From Rikenellaceae bacterium (lineage in GTDB: Bacteria > Bacteroidota > Bacteroidia > Bacteroidales > Rikenellaceae): a stretch of DNA of 38,106 nucleotides. Location: positions 1 through 38,106 of the forward strand of contig SUZR01000014.1 in NCBI GenBank assembly GCA_015059845.1, read 5' to 3'. Both the position numbers and the translations under genes were made by a program. Shown piece after piece: positions 9,068 to 17,287 of this stretch; the stretch's first letter is position 1, and every line of letters starts with the position of its first letter. Below the pieces are notes generated by a model. That model searched no databases. It was not told the DNA's origin and saw only the letters and a list, made by a program, of their open reading frames with translations.

Positions 9068-9793
9068 ATGATACAGAACGAAGAATTTTTGGAGTTTGAC
9101 CCCTCGATTGCCGAAGAGTTCGGATATGAGATTTCGTCACAGATAAGTTTCCTGGGTGTGCCTCTGTGCGACACGCAGAGCCTGCTGCACCTGCTGATGC
9201 GATTTGCTTTCAACCTGCTGATTTCGTGGTTGATAGTACGCATCTGCTACTACCGCAAGAGCCAGCGCAAGGACTACGTGCTGACATATATGTTGTTCAG
9301 CTCGGCGATGTTCCTCTTGATTTTCCTGATGGAGAACGTCAACCTGCAAATAGGTCTTACGCTGGGTCTGTTCGCTATCTTCGGCGTGATACGCTACCGT
9401 ACGGAAACGGTGCCCGTGAGGGAGATGACCTATCTGTTTGTCATCATCGCTACGTCGGTGATAAACGGCCTTGCGCTGAACATCAGCTACGTGGAGCTGA
9501 TTGTGGCTAATGCGTTGATATTCCTGCTGATATGGGCTATGGAGAGCCGCGTGCTGCTGCGCCACACCTCGGCTAAGCTGGTCATCTACGAGAAGATACA
9601 GCTCATCACGCCCGAGCGCCGCGAGGAGATGATTGCCGACCTTGAGCAGCGCCTCGGCCACAAGGTAAACAAGGTGGAGGTAGGACACGTGGATTTCCTG
9701 CGCGACGTGGCCTTTGTGAAGGTCTATTACGAGCTGCCCGATGGTGAGATAAACACCGTGGACCACATCTCGAAGCCGAATCAGTTTGTGTAA
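9068..9793 (+). CDS. DUF4956 membrane protein
   Basis: A 241-residue inner-membrane protein. Hydrophobic segments lie at about 45-61, 70-88, 95-108, 120-137 and 142-157. The family-diagnostic stretch is GLFAIFGVIRYRTETVPVREMTYLF (about 100-124), a conserved basic/acidic loop between helices. The C-terminal 75 residues form a soluble ferredoxin-like cytoplasmic domain (ERREEMIADLEQRLGHKVNKVEV). It follows the VTC-domain gene by 32 bp on the same strand. The pairing suggests a two-part device in which the soluble VTC domain docks on a membrane channel or scaffold, by analogy with yeast VTC where the polymer is pushed through the membrane. That mechanism is inference. Confidence 0.85.
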   Translation: MIQNEEFLEFDPSIAEEFGYEISSQISFLGVPLCDTQSLLHLLMRFAFNLLISWLIVRICYYRKSQRKDYVLTYMLFSSAMFLLIFLMENVNLQIGLTLGLFAIFGVIRYRTETVPVREMTYLFVIIATSVINGLALNISYVELIVANALIFLLIWAMESRVLLRHTSAKLVIYEKIQLITPERREEMIADLEQRLGHKVNKVEVGHVDFLRDVAFVKVYYELPDGEINTVDHISKPNQFV

Positions 9794-9819
9794 TTCAAAT
9801 TTAGTTCAGAATTGGGTTG

Positions 9820-9827
9820 TAGCTTTG
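9820..9827 (+). promoter_or_regulatory. -7 element upstream of the first DUF2490 gene
   Basis: TAGCTTTG followed by CA fits the TAnnTTTG element, 20 nt before the ATG at 9847. No clear -33 TTTG at the right distance was seen. It suggests the DUF2490 genes can be expressed apart from the VTC/DUF4956 pair. Confidence 0.5.
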
Positions 9828-9846
9828 CAACCATAAACCAAAAGAT

Positions 9847-10680
9847 ATGAGAATCAGAACATTTATACTAACCGCAATAGCCGCGTTGGCGCTATGTTTG
9901 CCCTCGCAGGCACAGGAGGAGGTTACGCTCTCCGAGACATCGGAGAGTGATGTGCAGCTACGTCTGCGTGCAGGTCTGGAGGTGCCCATCGGCCGCAAGT
10001 GGGAGTTCACGTGGAGCGAGCAGATGCGTCTGCACAACAATCTCGCAAACTTCGATAAGATTGTATCGAGCGTAGGCTTTGGCTACAAGCCGTGGCGATT
10101 CCTCAAGCTGGAGGCACAGTACGGATTCGTGAACGAGCGCACCTCGAAGACCGACAACGACACGGGCTTCAAGACCATCGACTGGCAGATACGCCACCGC
10201 CTGAACTTCGACGTGACGGGCTCGGTGCGCTGGGGAAGGGTGAAGCTCTCGCTGCGCGAGCGATTGAGAGTGCAGTTCCGCACAGATTCGGTGAACAAGT
10301 ACGAGCATCCCGACCCGGAGCTGTCGTTACGCTCACGCCTGAAGGGTGCTGTGAATCTGAACAATGCACGCTGGGAGCCCTACGCTTTCGTGGAGCTATA
10401 CACTACGCTCAACGCTCCGGCGGTAGTAGGCAACTACCTAAAGCAACCGCTCAAGTACGACAACTACATCAACCGCGTGCGTTTGGGCTTGGGTACGGAG
10501 ATGAAGCTGAGCAACAGCAGCAAGCTGGACTTCTACTATATGGTGCATTTCAACCGCTCGTATGACGCTCGTTACAAGGGCATTAGCAAGGACCCCACCA
10601 ACGATGGCGACCTGAAGTCGTGGGAGCTGGAGAAGAAGTGTGCGCACGTGATTTGTATAGATTACAAATTTAAGTTATAA
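9847..10680 (+). CDS. DUF2490 outer-membrane beta-barrel protein (copy 1)
   Basis: A 277-residue exported protein with a signal peptide (residues 1-22, ending PSQAQ). The rest alternates polar and hydrophobic residues with many aromatic strand ends, typical of an outer-membrane barrel. The pattern (LRAGLEVPIGRKWEFTWSEQMR, then VSSVGFGYKPWRFLKLEAQYGFV, KYEHPDPELSLRSRLKG, YINRVRLGLGTEMKLS) fits DUF2490. It ends CAHVICIDYKFKL, with the terminal aromatic strand expected of a barrel. Function unknown. It is the first of two adjacent paralogues and follows the VTC/DUF4956 pair. Confidence 0.82.
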   Translation: MRIRTFILTAIAALALCLPSQAQEEVTLSETSESDVQLRLRAGLEVPIGRKWEFTWSEQMRLHNNLANFDKIVSSVGFGYKPWRFLKLEAQYGFVNERTSKTDNDTGFKTIDWQIRHRLNFDVTGSVRWGRVKLSLRERLRVQFRTDSVNKYEHPDPELSLRSRLKGAVNLNNARWEPYAFVELYTTLNAPAVVGNYLKQPLKYDNYINRVRLGLGTEMKLSNSSKLDFYYMVHFNRSYDARYKGISKDPTNDGDLKSWELEKKCAHVICIDYKFKL

Positions 10681-10682
10681 CG

Positions 10683-10710
10683 AAATCCCGTCTGCGTGGC
10701 GGGAATTTTC
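10683..10710 (+). terminator. weak hairpin between the DUF2490 genes
   Basis: TCCCG (10686-10690) pairs with CGGGA (10700-10704), with AAA/TTT flanks offset by one bulge and a short T run. It is too weak for certain termination and may only attenuate read-through into the second copy. Confidence 0.4.
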
Positions 10711-10757
10711 CGTAAAAGATACCAACGAGAGGAAAATAAACGTTAGAAAGGAGTGAG

Positions 10758-11552
10758 ATGAAGAAGATTTTATTATTGGTGGCGACCATCGCCATAAGCG
10801 TAGGAGCCGTAGCGCAGGAGTTTACCCCAACATACCGCGAATCATCGGACAGCGACCTGCAGGGCCGTTTTAAGGTGGCTATGGATATTCCCCTGAGCCA
10901 GAAGGTTAAGCTGACGTGGGGCGAGCAGTTGCGTACGAAGGATTCGTTCCGAAGCGTAGATAAGATTCTTTCGAGCCTGAGCGTAGCCTACACCCCGTGG
11001 AAATTTCTGGAGGTGGGTACGGAGTACGCCTTTGTGAACGAGTGGCAGGGCAAGCAAGACGGTAGCGATATCAGATGGCGCACAAAACACCGCTGGAATA
11101 TAGATATAACAGAGAAGCTGACCGCAGGACGCTTTGAGTTGTCACTGCGTGAGAGGGTGCGTATGGAGTTTCGCGGCTATGAGGCCAACAAATATACAGA
11201 CCCCAACCCCTTCACAACGCTGCGCACACGCCTAAAGGCGGCATACAAGAATCCCTCGCGCTGGAAGCCGTACGCTTACGTTGAGTTGTACACCACGCTC
11301 AACGCCCCGAAGCGTGTGGAGAACTGCCTGCGTGACCCGCTGGAGCGCGACAACTATATCAACCGCGTGCGAATCGTATTGGGTAGCGAGCTGAAAATCA
11401 GCGACAAGCACAAGATGGATTTTCACTATATGCTAAACCTCAACCGCACACGTAAGACAGCGTACTTCCACGACTCGGGCGATTTAAATTCGTGGTCGCT
11501 GAAGAAGGTTGCGGCGCACGTTATCTGTATAGATTATAAATTTTCATTATGA
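10758..11552 (+). CDS. DUF2490 outer-membrane beta-barrel protein (copy 2)
   Basis: A 264-residue paralogue of the preceding gene. The signal peptide is residues 1-19 (ending GAVAQ). Shared landmarks in the same order are SDLQGRFKVAMDIPLSQKVKLTWGEQ, the KILSSLSVAYTPWKFLEVGTEYAFVNE block, ELSLRERVRMEFRGYEANKYTDPNP, WKPYAYVELYTTLNAPKRV, RDNYINRVRIVLGSELK and the end AAHVICIDYKFSL. The two arose by tandem duplication and have diverged clearly. The start is preceded by a good Shine-Dalgarno (GAAAGGAG, 5 nt spacing), unusual in this window. The stop overlaps the next start as ATGA, so translation is coupled. Confidence 0.82.
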   Translation: MKKILLLVATIAISVGAVAQEFTPTYRESSDSDLQGRFKVAMDIPLSQKVKLTWGEQLRTKDSFRSVDKILSSLSVAYTPWKFLEVGTEYAFVNEWQGKQDGSDIRWRTKHRWNIDITEKLTAGRFELSLRERVRMEFRGYEANKYTDPNPFTTLRTRLKAAYKNPSRWKPYAYVELYTTLNAPKRVENCLRDPLERDNYINRVRIVLGSELKISDKHKMDFHYMLNLNRTRKTAYFHDSGDLNSWSLKKVAAHVICIDYKFSL

Positions 11553-12124
11553 TAAAACTACGTTTTTTGCTGCTCGCACTGCTCGCGCTGATAGGTATTC
11601 AGAGTGCCTCGGCGCAGATTTTCGAGCAACGACTACCAATATACATCGTCAACGGGGAGCGTATGAGCGAGGAGGAGGTGAAGGCCATCCATCCCGCCGA
11701 TATAGTGAGCAACGAGCTGCTGACCGTGGATGAAAGCGTTATCGAGAAATATGGTCACGATGCGGCCAATGGCGTGGTTATCATCACGTTGCGCTACGAC
11801 ACACCCGCCCGCTTCGAGGTTGACGGCACGGAGGTAGGATACAGCAACTACATAGCCGAGCGGGTGAAGTGGAACGAGATTGATGGCGTGGCACGCGTGG
11901 TGATGTCGTTCACCGTTAGCTCCGACGGCACCGTAAAGGAGAAGGAGGTGCTGGAGGCCTCGGACCGCCGCCTGCTCAACCGCATACGCAAGGCGATGGC
12001 AGCAGCCCCGCGCTGGGTGGCGGCAAAGAAGGATGGCAAGGGCATTGAGACCGACCACATACTACGCATAACACTCCCCTTCGGGCGAAAAATGCCACGC
12101 AAGGGCGTGATACTAATCAGATAA
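11549..12124 (+). CDS. periplasmic protein with plug-like and TonB C-terminal-like domains
   Basis: A 191-residue exported protein (signal peptide 1-23, ending SASAQ). Residues 29-82 (LPIYIVNGERMSEEEVKAI, then IEKYGHDAANGVVIITLR) resemble the plug segment of SusC/TonB-dependent receptors, whose hallmark is VDG followed by YGxxGANGVIxITT. Residues 105-178 (VKWNEIDGVARVVMSFTVSSDGTVKEKEV, then PRWVAAKKDGKGIETDHILRITLPF) resemble a TonB C-terminal domain. There is no membrane anchor after signal cleavage and no Pro-rich linker, so it is not a normal TonB energy transducer. It overlaps the DUF2490 gene by 4 nt and precedes the GH32 gene by 12 nt. The role is unknown; a soluble adaptor is possible. 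Confidence 0.7.
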   Translation: MIKLRFLLLALLALIGIQSASAQIFEQRLPIYIVNGERMSEEEVKAIHPADIVSNELLTVDESVIEKYGHDAANGVVIITLRYDTPARFEVDGTEVGYSNYIAERVKWNEIDGVARVVMSFTVSSDGTVKEKEVLEASDRRLLNRIRKAMAAAPRWVAAKKDGKGIETDHILRITLPFGRKMPRKGVILIR

Positions 12125-12136
12125 ACCCAGACTACA

Positions 12137-13888
12137 ATGAGAGATATCAAACGACTATGCATTATCCTTGCCGCCATAGCTATGGCAGCCTGCGGCAAGC
12201 CCTTCAGTGTTGAGTTTACGGGCGACGACTCGGCTACAATCCGTATGAGCAAGGCGCAGGAGCAGACGCTCTGGATTCCTGTCGATAACCGCGCAGGCGA
12301 GGTGCAGCTCACCGTGGTGGGGAGCGAGGAGATAACCGTGCCGCTGAATGTGCGTATGGCTGTGGAGAGGGTGCAGTATTGGATGCCGCTACACCTCAAT
12401 GCCGCAACGCAGGAGATTACAATCAAGGGTTGCCCCCAGCAGAGCGTAGCGTGGGAGGCACTCAAGGTGGGTGAGAATCCCAACGCGGAGCAGAAGTATC
12501 GTCAGGTGGCGCACTACACGCCGCAGATAGGCTGGATAAACGACCCCAACGGAATGGTGTATCACAATGGCGAGTGGCACCTCTTCCACCAGTACAACCC
12601 GATGGGCTCGCGCTGGGGAAATATGTCGTGGGGGCACGCTGTGAGCCGCGATTTGGTTAAGTGGGAGTATCTGCCTACGGCGCTCTATCCCGACCAGATA
12701 GGAGCCATATTCTCAGGCAGTTGCGTGATAGATAAGAATAATACTGCGGGCTTTGGCAAGGATGCGATGGTGGCTATCTACACCTCGGCCGGCCGCAAGC
12801 AGACGCAGAGCATAGCATACAGTACGGACAACGGTCGCACCTTCACCAAGTACGACAAAAACCCCGTGCTGACATCCGAGCAGGCCGATTTCCGCGACCC
12901 GAAGGTGTCGTGGCACGAGCCTACGCAGCGATGGATTATGCCGCTGGCGTGCGGCAATGCGATGGAGTTCTACTCATCGCCCAACCTGCGTGATTGGCAG
13001 TTTGAGAGCCGCTTCGGCGAGGTGTATGGCTGCCACGGCGGTGTGTGGGAGTGTCCCGACCTGATTGAGATGCCGTACAAGGGCGGCACGAAGTGGGTGC
13101 TGTTCTGCTCGCTGACGAAGAACCCCGACCACGGCTCGTCGGTGCAGTATTTTGTGGGTGACTTTGACGGTCACACCTTCACCTGCGACACGCCGAAGGA
13201 GTACACCGACTTCCTGGGATGGGGTCGTGATAACTACGCCACCGTGACGTGGAGCAACGCGCCCGAGGGTCGCACGATAGCTCTCGGCTGGCAGAATAAT
13301 TGGCTGTATGGCGGCGACGAGGAGTTCCCGACAACGGATTTCCGCGCATATATGAGCCTGCCGTGCGAGCTGACGCTCATAGAGTATAATGGTCGTGCGA
13401 AGCTGGTTTCACGGCCCGTAAAGGAGTTTTCGGCATATCTGCAAGGTATTTATACTCAGAATAATATCGATGTTACGGAGCAGTATGCCCTGCCCGTCGA
13501 GCTGAGTGGCGAGAATGCGCTGTGGATTGAGTGCGTGGTGGAGAATGCCGATGCGGAGGCGATGGGCATAAAGCTCTCGAACGACAAGGGCGAGCAGGTA
13601 GTTATCAGCTTCGACAACAGCAAGCAGGCATTCAAGGTTGACCGCACGCAGGCGGGCGAGAGCAGCTTCCACGAGAAGTTTGCAGGCGTGGTCGAGGCAC
13701 CGATGTCGGCGGCTAAGGAGCAGCGGTTGACGATTGTCGTGGACCGCGCATCGGTGGAGTGCTTCACCGACATAAGCGCCACCTCGGATTTGGTCTTCCC
13801 CGCGCAGGGCTACAACCACATAACGCTCTACACCGCAGGAGGTAAGGCCACAGTGAAAGAGATAAAGGTTAGCAGATTGGAGAAATAA
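12137..13888 (+). CDS. GH32 fructan/sucrose hydrolase, lipoprotein
   Basis: A 583-residue glycoside hydrolase of family 32, which cleaves beta-fructosides (levan, inulin, sucrose) with retention. The N-terminus is a lipoprotein signal with Cys19 (LAAIAMAAC). Residues about 25-115 form an N-terminal beta domain of the sort seen in Bacteroidota GH32 proteins. The catalytic five-bladed propeller follows, with WINDPNG at 133-139 (nucleophile Asp136), RDP at 253-255 (transition-state Asp254) and WECPDL at 304-309 (acid/base Glu305). A C-terminal beta-sandwich lies at about 440-583. All three catalytic residues are intact. Being lipid-anchored without SusC/D neighbours, it is probably an exo-acting fructanase such as levanase, but linkage preference cannot be read from sequence. 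Confidence 0.93.
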   Translation: MRDIKRLCIILAAIAMAACGKPFSVEFTGDDSATIRMSKAQEQTLWIPVDNRAGEVQLTVVGSEEITVPLNVRMAVERVQYWMPLHLNAATQEITIKGCPQQSVAWEALKVGENPNAEQKYRQVAHYTPQIGWINDPNGMVYHNGEWHLFHQYNPMGSRWGNMSWGHAVSRDLVKWEYLPTALYPDQIGAIFSGSCVIDKNNTAGFGKDAMVAIYTSAGRKQTQSIAYSTDNGRTFTKYDKNPVLTSEQADFRDPKVSWHEPTQRWIMPLACGNAMEFYSSPNLRDWQFESRFGEVYGCHGGVWECPDLIEMPYKGGTKWVLFCSLTKNPDHGSSVQYFVGDFDGHTFTCDTPKEYTDFLGWGRDNYATVTWSNAPEGRTIALGWQNNWLYGGDEEFPTTDFRAYMSLPCELTLIEYNGRAKLVSRPVKEFSAYLQGIYTQNNIDVTEQYALPVELSGENALWIECVVENADAEAMGIKLSNDKGEQVVISFDNSKQAFKVDRTQAGESSFHEKFAGVVEAPMSAAKEQRLTIVVDRASVECFTDISATSDLVFPAQGYNHITLYTAGGKATVKEIKVSRLEK

Positions 13889-13923
13889 GAAAGGTGTCCG
13901 AAACTCGGACACCTTTCTTATTT
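13883..13923. terminator. bidirectional terminator between converging operons
   Basis: A perfect 19-bp inverted repeat (13883-13901 and 13905-13923) with a 3-nt loop. Its core is GGTGTCCGA/TCGGACACC and its A/T-rich ends supply T tracts on both strands. The stop codon of the GH32 gene lies inside the left arm. It terminates the GH32 transcript and the nitroreductase transcript. Confidence 0.9.
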
Positions 13924-13928
13924 CTTGG

Positions 13929-14456
13929 CTATCTCCACATTACACGCTCCTCGCCCTCATACTCAGGCAACGGCTTGGGCTCGAAGTCGGAGTAGCCGAG
14001 AGCCACGGCGCACAAGATACCGTAATGCTCGGGCAGCGAGAGCAGCTCACGCAGGTAGTCGTCGGCCTTAGCACCCTCGGGCTCATCCTTCAGGCAGGGG
14101 CGGTCGTTGACGTGTACCCAGCACGATGCAAGTCCCTCATCCACAACGGCAAGCTGAAGAATGGTGGCGGTGATGGCGCAGTTGTCGAGCCACAGGTCAC
14201 TCGCGCTCTTATCGCCCATAACGACGATGGCGACCTGCGCATCCTTCATAAACGATGAACCGTAATCACGCATCTTAGACATCTTCTCCAATAACTCGGG
14301 CTGCTCGACAACCAACAGACGCGTAGAGCGTGTATTGCGTGACGAGGGGGCCTGCAAAGCCATATCCACAATGCGCTGGAGCTTGTCGTGCTCAACCTTG
14401 CCGGCAAGGAATTTACGCACGCTGCGGCGGCGATTCAAAATCTCTTTAAGTTCCAT
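13929..14456 (-). CDS. nitroreductase-family FMN oxidoreductase
   Basis: A 175-residue flavoprotein of the nitroreductase family, which uses NAD(P)H to reduce nitro, quinone or other acceptors. The N-terminal RRRSVRKF (about 8-15) and APSSRNTRS (about 36-44) contribute to FMN phosphate binding. The middle has WLDNCAITATILQLAVVDEGLASCWVH, the helix and GxxSCW motif of the family, and the C-terminus holds CAVALGYSDFEPKP. I chose ATG 14456; a longer frame to 14540 would overlap the previous gene and add an unrelated basic stretch. It ends the rbfA-led operon, 22 nt after the PKD lipoprotein gene. Substrate unknown. Confidence 0.88.
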   Translation of the reverse strand: MELKEILNRRRSVRKFLAGKVEHDKLQRIVDMALQAPSSRNTRSTRLLVVEQPELLEKMSKMRDYGSSFMKDAQVAIVVMGDKSASDLWLDNCAITATILQLAVVDEGLASCWVHVNDRPCLKDEPEGAKADDYLRELLSLPEHYGILCAVALGYSDFEPKPLPEYEGEERVMWR

Positions 14457-14478
14457 AATATTATTGTTTAATGATTTC

Positions 14479-16149
14479 CTACATCGTTTCATCCTCGAAA
14501 CCAAAGACCTCGGTCGAAAGCTCGCCCAGCGGGCCTGCAACGTGGTTGATGGCGCTCTGCACCTTCACGAAGTCGATATACTGCAACTTGGCCTGCGTGC
14601 CATCCACATTTACGGCATTCGAGATATCGAAATAACACTTGGCCGCACCGCCATCGCCATCTGCATTGTCGGCATCCTCGCCACGGTTATCGGCATAGCC
14701 CCACGCATAGGCGTTGTTCTCGTATTTACCTGAGCCATCGACAGTTGTATTGTGCGCGAGGCGTGAGCCATAGAGCGTATAACGAGCCTCAAACCACGCG
14801 GGATAGTAGTAGTCGTGCGTGTGGGTTGTGTTGCGCGTGATGCGACCCTCAGCGTGGCAATTATCGCGCCACTGAACACTCATTCCACCCGCCACGGGAC
14901 GGTAGTAGGTGACGGCATAGTGCTGGCTGTGGTTATCACTACCCCACTCCGAGCCGCGCAGCTCGTACCACTCATCATCGGGCTCGGCGTTGCCGTTGGT
15001 ATCCTGCATAACCCATACGATACCCGCCTCGGAGGAGTCGGTGAACATATTTCCTGCGACGCTGAAGTCGTAACCGTCGCCATTCTCAACGCTATGGTCA
15101 AAGCCCGCGACAACATATCCGCCCCAGCCGCCCAGCGAGAGGTACTTACCCTCGGCAAGACGTTTCTCGGCGTAGGCGAGAGCAGCAGCAGCGGTGGTGA
15201 CGCCATCAAAACCCGACTTATCCTCGTTTATAAACTGCCCAGGGGCAGGCATATAGTCGTAAATCTTGCTCCACGTGGGCTTGCTCTCGGCCGTGGTGGC
15301 ACGCTTGTGAGTCCCCTCGGCGGCACAGCAGGTGATAGCAATGTCGGTAGAGAGCGTATAGCCATCCGCATCGGTGAGCCTAAGCGTCACACGATAATCG
15401 CCCTCGGCAGAGGGTGTGAAGGCGAAGATTTTGTCCGTTGACCACGCCACGCCATCCACCGACCACGAGTAGGCGGGCTCGGCAAAGTGGTGAAGCGTAG
15501 GCGTGAGATATAGCGTGCGGCCCAGCGGCACATTGCGCTCGGTGGGGATATAGGCCTGACCTACGATGCGGTCAACGACCTGCAAGGTTATCTTCTCGCT
15601 GTCGGTGCCATCGTCGTTAGTGGCTGTAAAGGTCATCTCATACTCGCCAACGGCAGAGAACGAGCAGGTGTAGGCGGCCTCCTTGCAGAGGCTCTTGCCA
15701 TCTATCTGCCAATCGAACGAAGCCCCCTCGGCGTGGAGAATTTCGGGCGCAAGGGTATATTCCCGCCCTGCGGCGAGTGTCATAACTCCCTGCTCGTCAA
15801 GAGCAAAGCCGATAATGGGCGGCTGCAGAGCCAGCACCTCGATGCGCATCTGCTCCTCGCTCTTGCCCGTAGAATTCTCGGCACGGAAGGTGAGATAGAA
15901 GGTACCCACCTCGGTGGCGGCGAAGGTGTAGGAGAGCGTCGTGGCCACAACCTCGCCATCCATAAGCCACGCATACGACTCGGCATCGGTAACCGATGGC
16001 GTGATTGTCAGCGACCTGCCCTGCTTAAGGGCATAGACGCCATCCTCATCATCGAGGGTGATGACGGGCAGCGGGTCAGCGGTTATGACTTCATCCTTGT
16101 TACAAGCCACGCAGAGCGCAAAGAGTGCAAAAATCAAGATTTTCTTCAT
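14479..16149 (-). CDS. PKD-repeat surface lipoprotein
   Basis: A 556-residue lipoprotein (MKKILIFALFALCVAC, Cys16). After a short linker come three PKD/Ig-like beta domains at about 25-105, 105-190 and 190-275. Each has the pattern SYAWLMDGEVVAT, then YTFAATEVGTFYLTFRAENSTG, with equivalents in repeats 2 and 3. The C-terminal 270 residues form a distinct domain (YMPAPGQFINEDKSGFDG, LSLGGWGGYVVAGFDHSVENG, MQDTNGNAEPDDEWYELRGSEWG, HYAVTYYRP) with an acidic DxNGNxxPDDEW loop that could bind calcium. Similar C-terminal regions occur in Bacteroidota proteins annotated only as cell-surface proteins. I start at 16149, where the lipoprotein signal begins. Probably a surface binding protein; ligand unknown. 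Confidence 0.78.
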   Translation of the reverse strand: MKKILIFALFALCVACNKDEVITADPLPVITLDDEDGVYALKQGRSLTITPSVTDAESYAWLMDGEVVATTLSYTFAATEVGTFYLTFRAENSTGKSEEQMRIEVLALQPPIIGFALDEQGVMTLAAGREYTLAPEILHAEGASFDWQIDGKSLCKEAAYTCSFSAVGEYEMTFTATNDDGTDSEKITLQVVDRIVGQAYIPTERNVPLGRTLYLTPTLHHFAEPAYSWSVDGVAWSTDKIFAFTPSAEGDYRVTLRLTDADGYTLSTDIAITCCAAEGTHKRATTAESKPTWSKIYDYMPAPGQFINEDKSGFDGVTTAAAALAYAEKRLAEGKYLSLGGWGGYVVAGFDHSVENGDGYDFSVAGNMFTDSSEAGIVWVMQDTNGNAEPDDEWYELRGSEWGSDNHSQHYAVTYYRPVAGGMSVQWRDNCHAEGRITRNTTHTHDYYYPAWFEARYTLYGSRLAHNTTVDGSGKYENNAYAWGYADNRGEDADNADGDGGAAKCYFDISNAVNVDGTQAKLQYIDFVKVQSAINHVAGPLGELSTEVFGFEDETM

Positions 16150-16154
16150 AATTT

Positions 16155-17285
16155 CTATATTAATCTTCGGGCGGCAGCCGTAGGCGTAAGGCACAGACCA
16201 TCAACATCTTCCACACCCTCAATAAGCACAAGGCCAGGGCGTTTGCCAACCTCCACGCTACCCATCTCGCACTCCACGCCCAGGGTGCGTGCGCCATTTA
16301 TCGTAGCCCACATAAGGCTCTGCGCAAGAGGTGTATCTGCGAACATCTTCAGCTCCTCGAGCATCGAGAGCGAGTCGTTTGAGGCGAGCGAGTCGGTGCC
16401 CACGCAAATCATAGCGTTGTGCCTCAGCAGTAGCTCAACGGGGGGCTTAAGGCCCGAAATATAATCGTTGGAGCGCGGGCACAACACCCACGCAACAGGT
16501 TTTTCAAAATAGCTGTTAATCAGCGTAATATCCTCCTCACTGACACAGCAGTTATGCACCAGCAACAGGCGCTGCCCACGCGAGAGCGACTCCACGATAC
16601 GCTTTGCGGGCGAGCCGTAATGCAGGAAATCGCACTCCCAGCCCATACGCCCATACCACGCTGCGAGCGAGCCTTCGCCCTGATAGAGAGCGAGTTCGTC
16701 GGGTGACTCCATAAAGTGAATCGAGAGTGGCTCCGTATCGGCCATCGCTGCCACGGCACGGAACGCCCCATCCTGCACCGAGTATGTCGAGTGTGGCGTA
16801 GCAGAGCAGTTCCTCTGCCGACAGAGTGGCTGCACGCCCTCGGCAACGCTGTTCAGACCGAACAGCTCGGCAAAGCTCTTATAATAAATCCTGCTGCGAC
16901 TCTTGCGTTCGAAGGAGCTATCGTCGTTGACGATATCGGCCACAGCCTGCACGCCCTCGCTCCACATACGGGCATCGGCCGCCTGCAAGGCACGCTGACG
17001 CTCCTCCGAAGAGAAGTTACCCCTCACCTGCCCTATGGCGCGTGCAAAGCCAGCAAAACCTGAGCCGCGGGCGATAGCTCCACGCAGGTAGGAGAGCTCC
17101 AGGTGGCAGTGGGCATTAATAAAGCCGGCACACAGCGCACCAGCGTAGAACTCGGTGGCGGCAAGCGAGTCGAGCTGCTGCCACTGCTCAACGTTCAGAA
17201 CGCATCCCGCGTCATCAACCGTAACGACGGGGCGTGGCATAACCTCGCCTCTATCAACGAGATAGTGTGCTGCGATGCGGCGCAT
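16155..17285 (-). CDS. amidohydrolase-superfamily deaminase/hydrolase
   Basis: A 376-residue TIM-barrel amidohydrolase of the cytosine-deaminase/ATZ-TRZ type. Metal and catalytic residues are all visible: HxH at His59/His61 (NAHCHLE), a His165 region (ATPHSTYS), His190 with Glu193 (SIHFMES), His244 (LLVHNCC) and Asp298 (VGTDSLASN). The C-terminal strand GSVEVGKRPGLVLIEG is the usual composite-sandwich end. Aminodeoxyfutalosine or nucleoside-base deamination are family possibilities, but nothing here fixes the substrate. It lies between the DUF4296 lipoprotein gene (2-nt gap) and the PKD lipoprotein gene (5-nt gap). The adjacency to DUF4296 and the FtsX-type permease is, to my knowledge, common in Bacteroidales. 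Confidence 0.85.
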   Translation of the reverse strand: MRRIAAHYLVDRGEVMPRPVVTVDDAGCVLNVEQWQQLDSLAATEFYAGALCAGFINAHCHLELSYLRGAIARGSGFAGFARAIGQVRGNFSSEERQRALQAADARMWSEGVQAVADIVNDDSSFERKSRSRIYYKSFAELFGLNSVAEGVQPLCRQRNCSATPHSTYSVQDGAFRAVAAMADTEPLSIHFMESPDELALYQGEGSLAAWYGRMGWECDFLHYGSPAKRIVESLSRGQRLLLVHNCCVSEEDITLINSYFEKPVAWVLCPRSNDYISGLKPPVELLLRHNAMICVGTDSLASNDSLSMLEELKMFADTPLAQSLMWATINGARTLGVECEMGSVEVGKRPGLVLIEGVEDVDGLCLTPTAAARRLI

Positions 17286-17287
17286 AA

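Noticed and set aside
14457..14540. Longer nitroreductase start
   Set aside because: The extra 28 residues are basic and overlap the coding end of the PKD lipoprotein; the family begins at MELKEILNRRRS.
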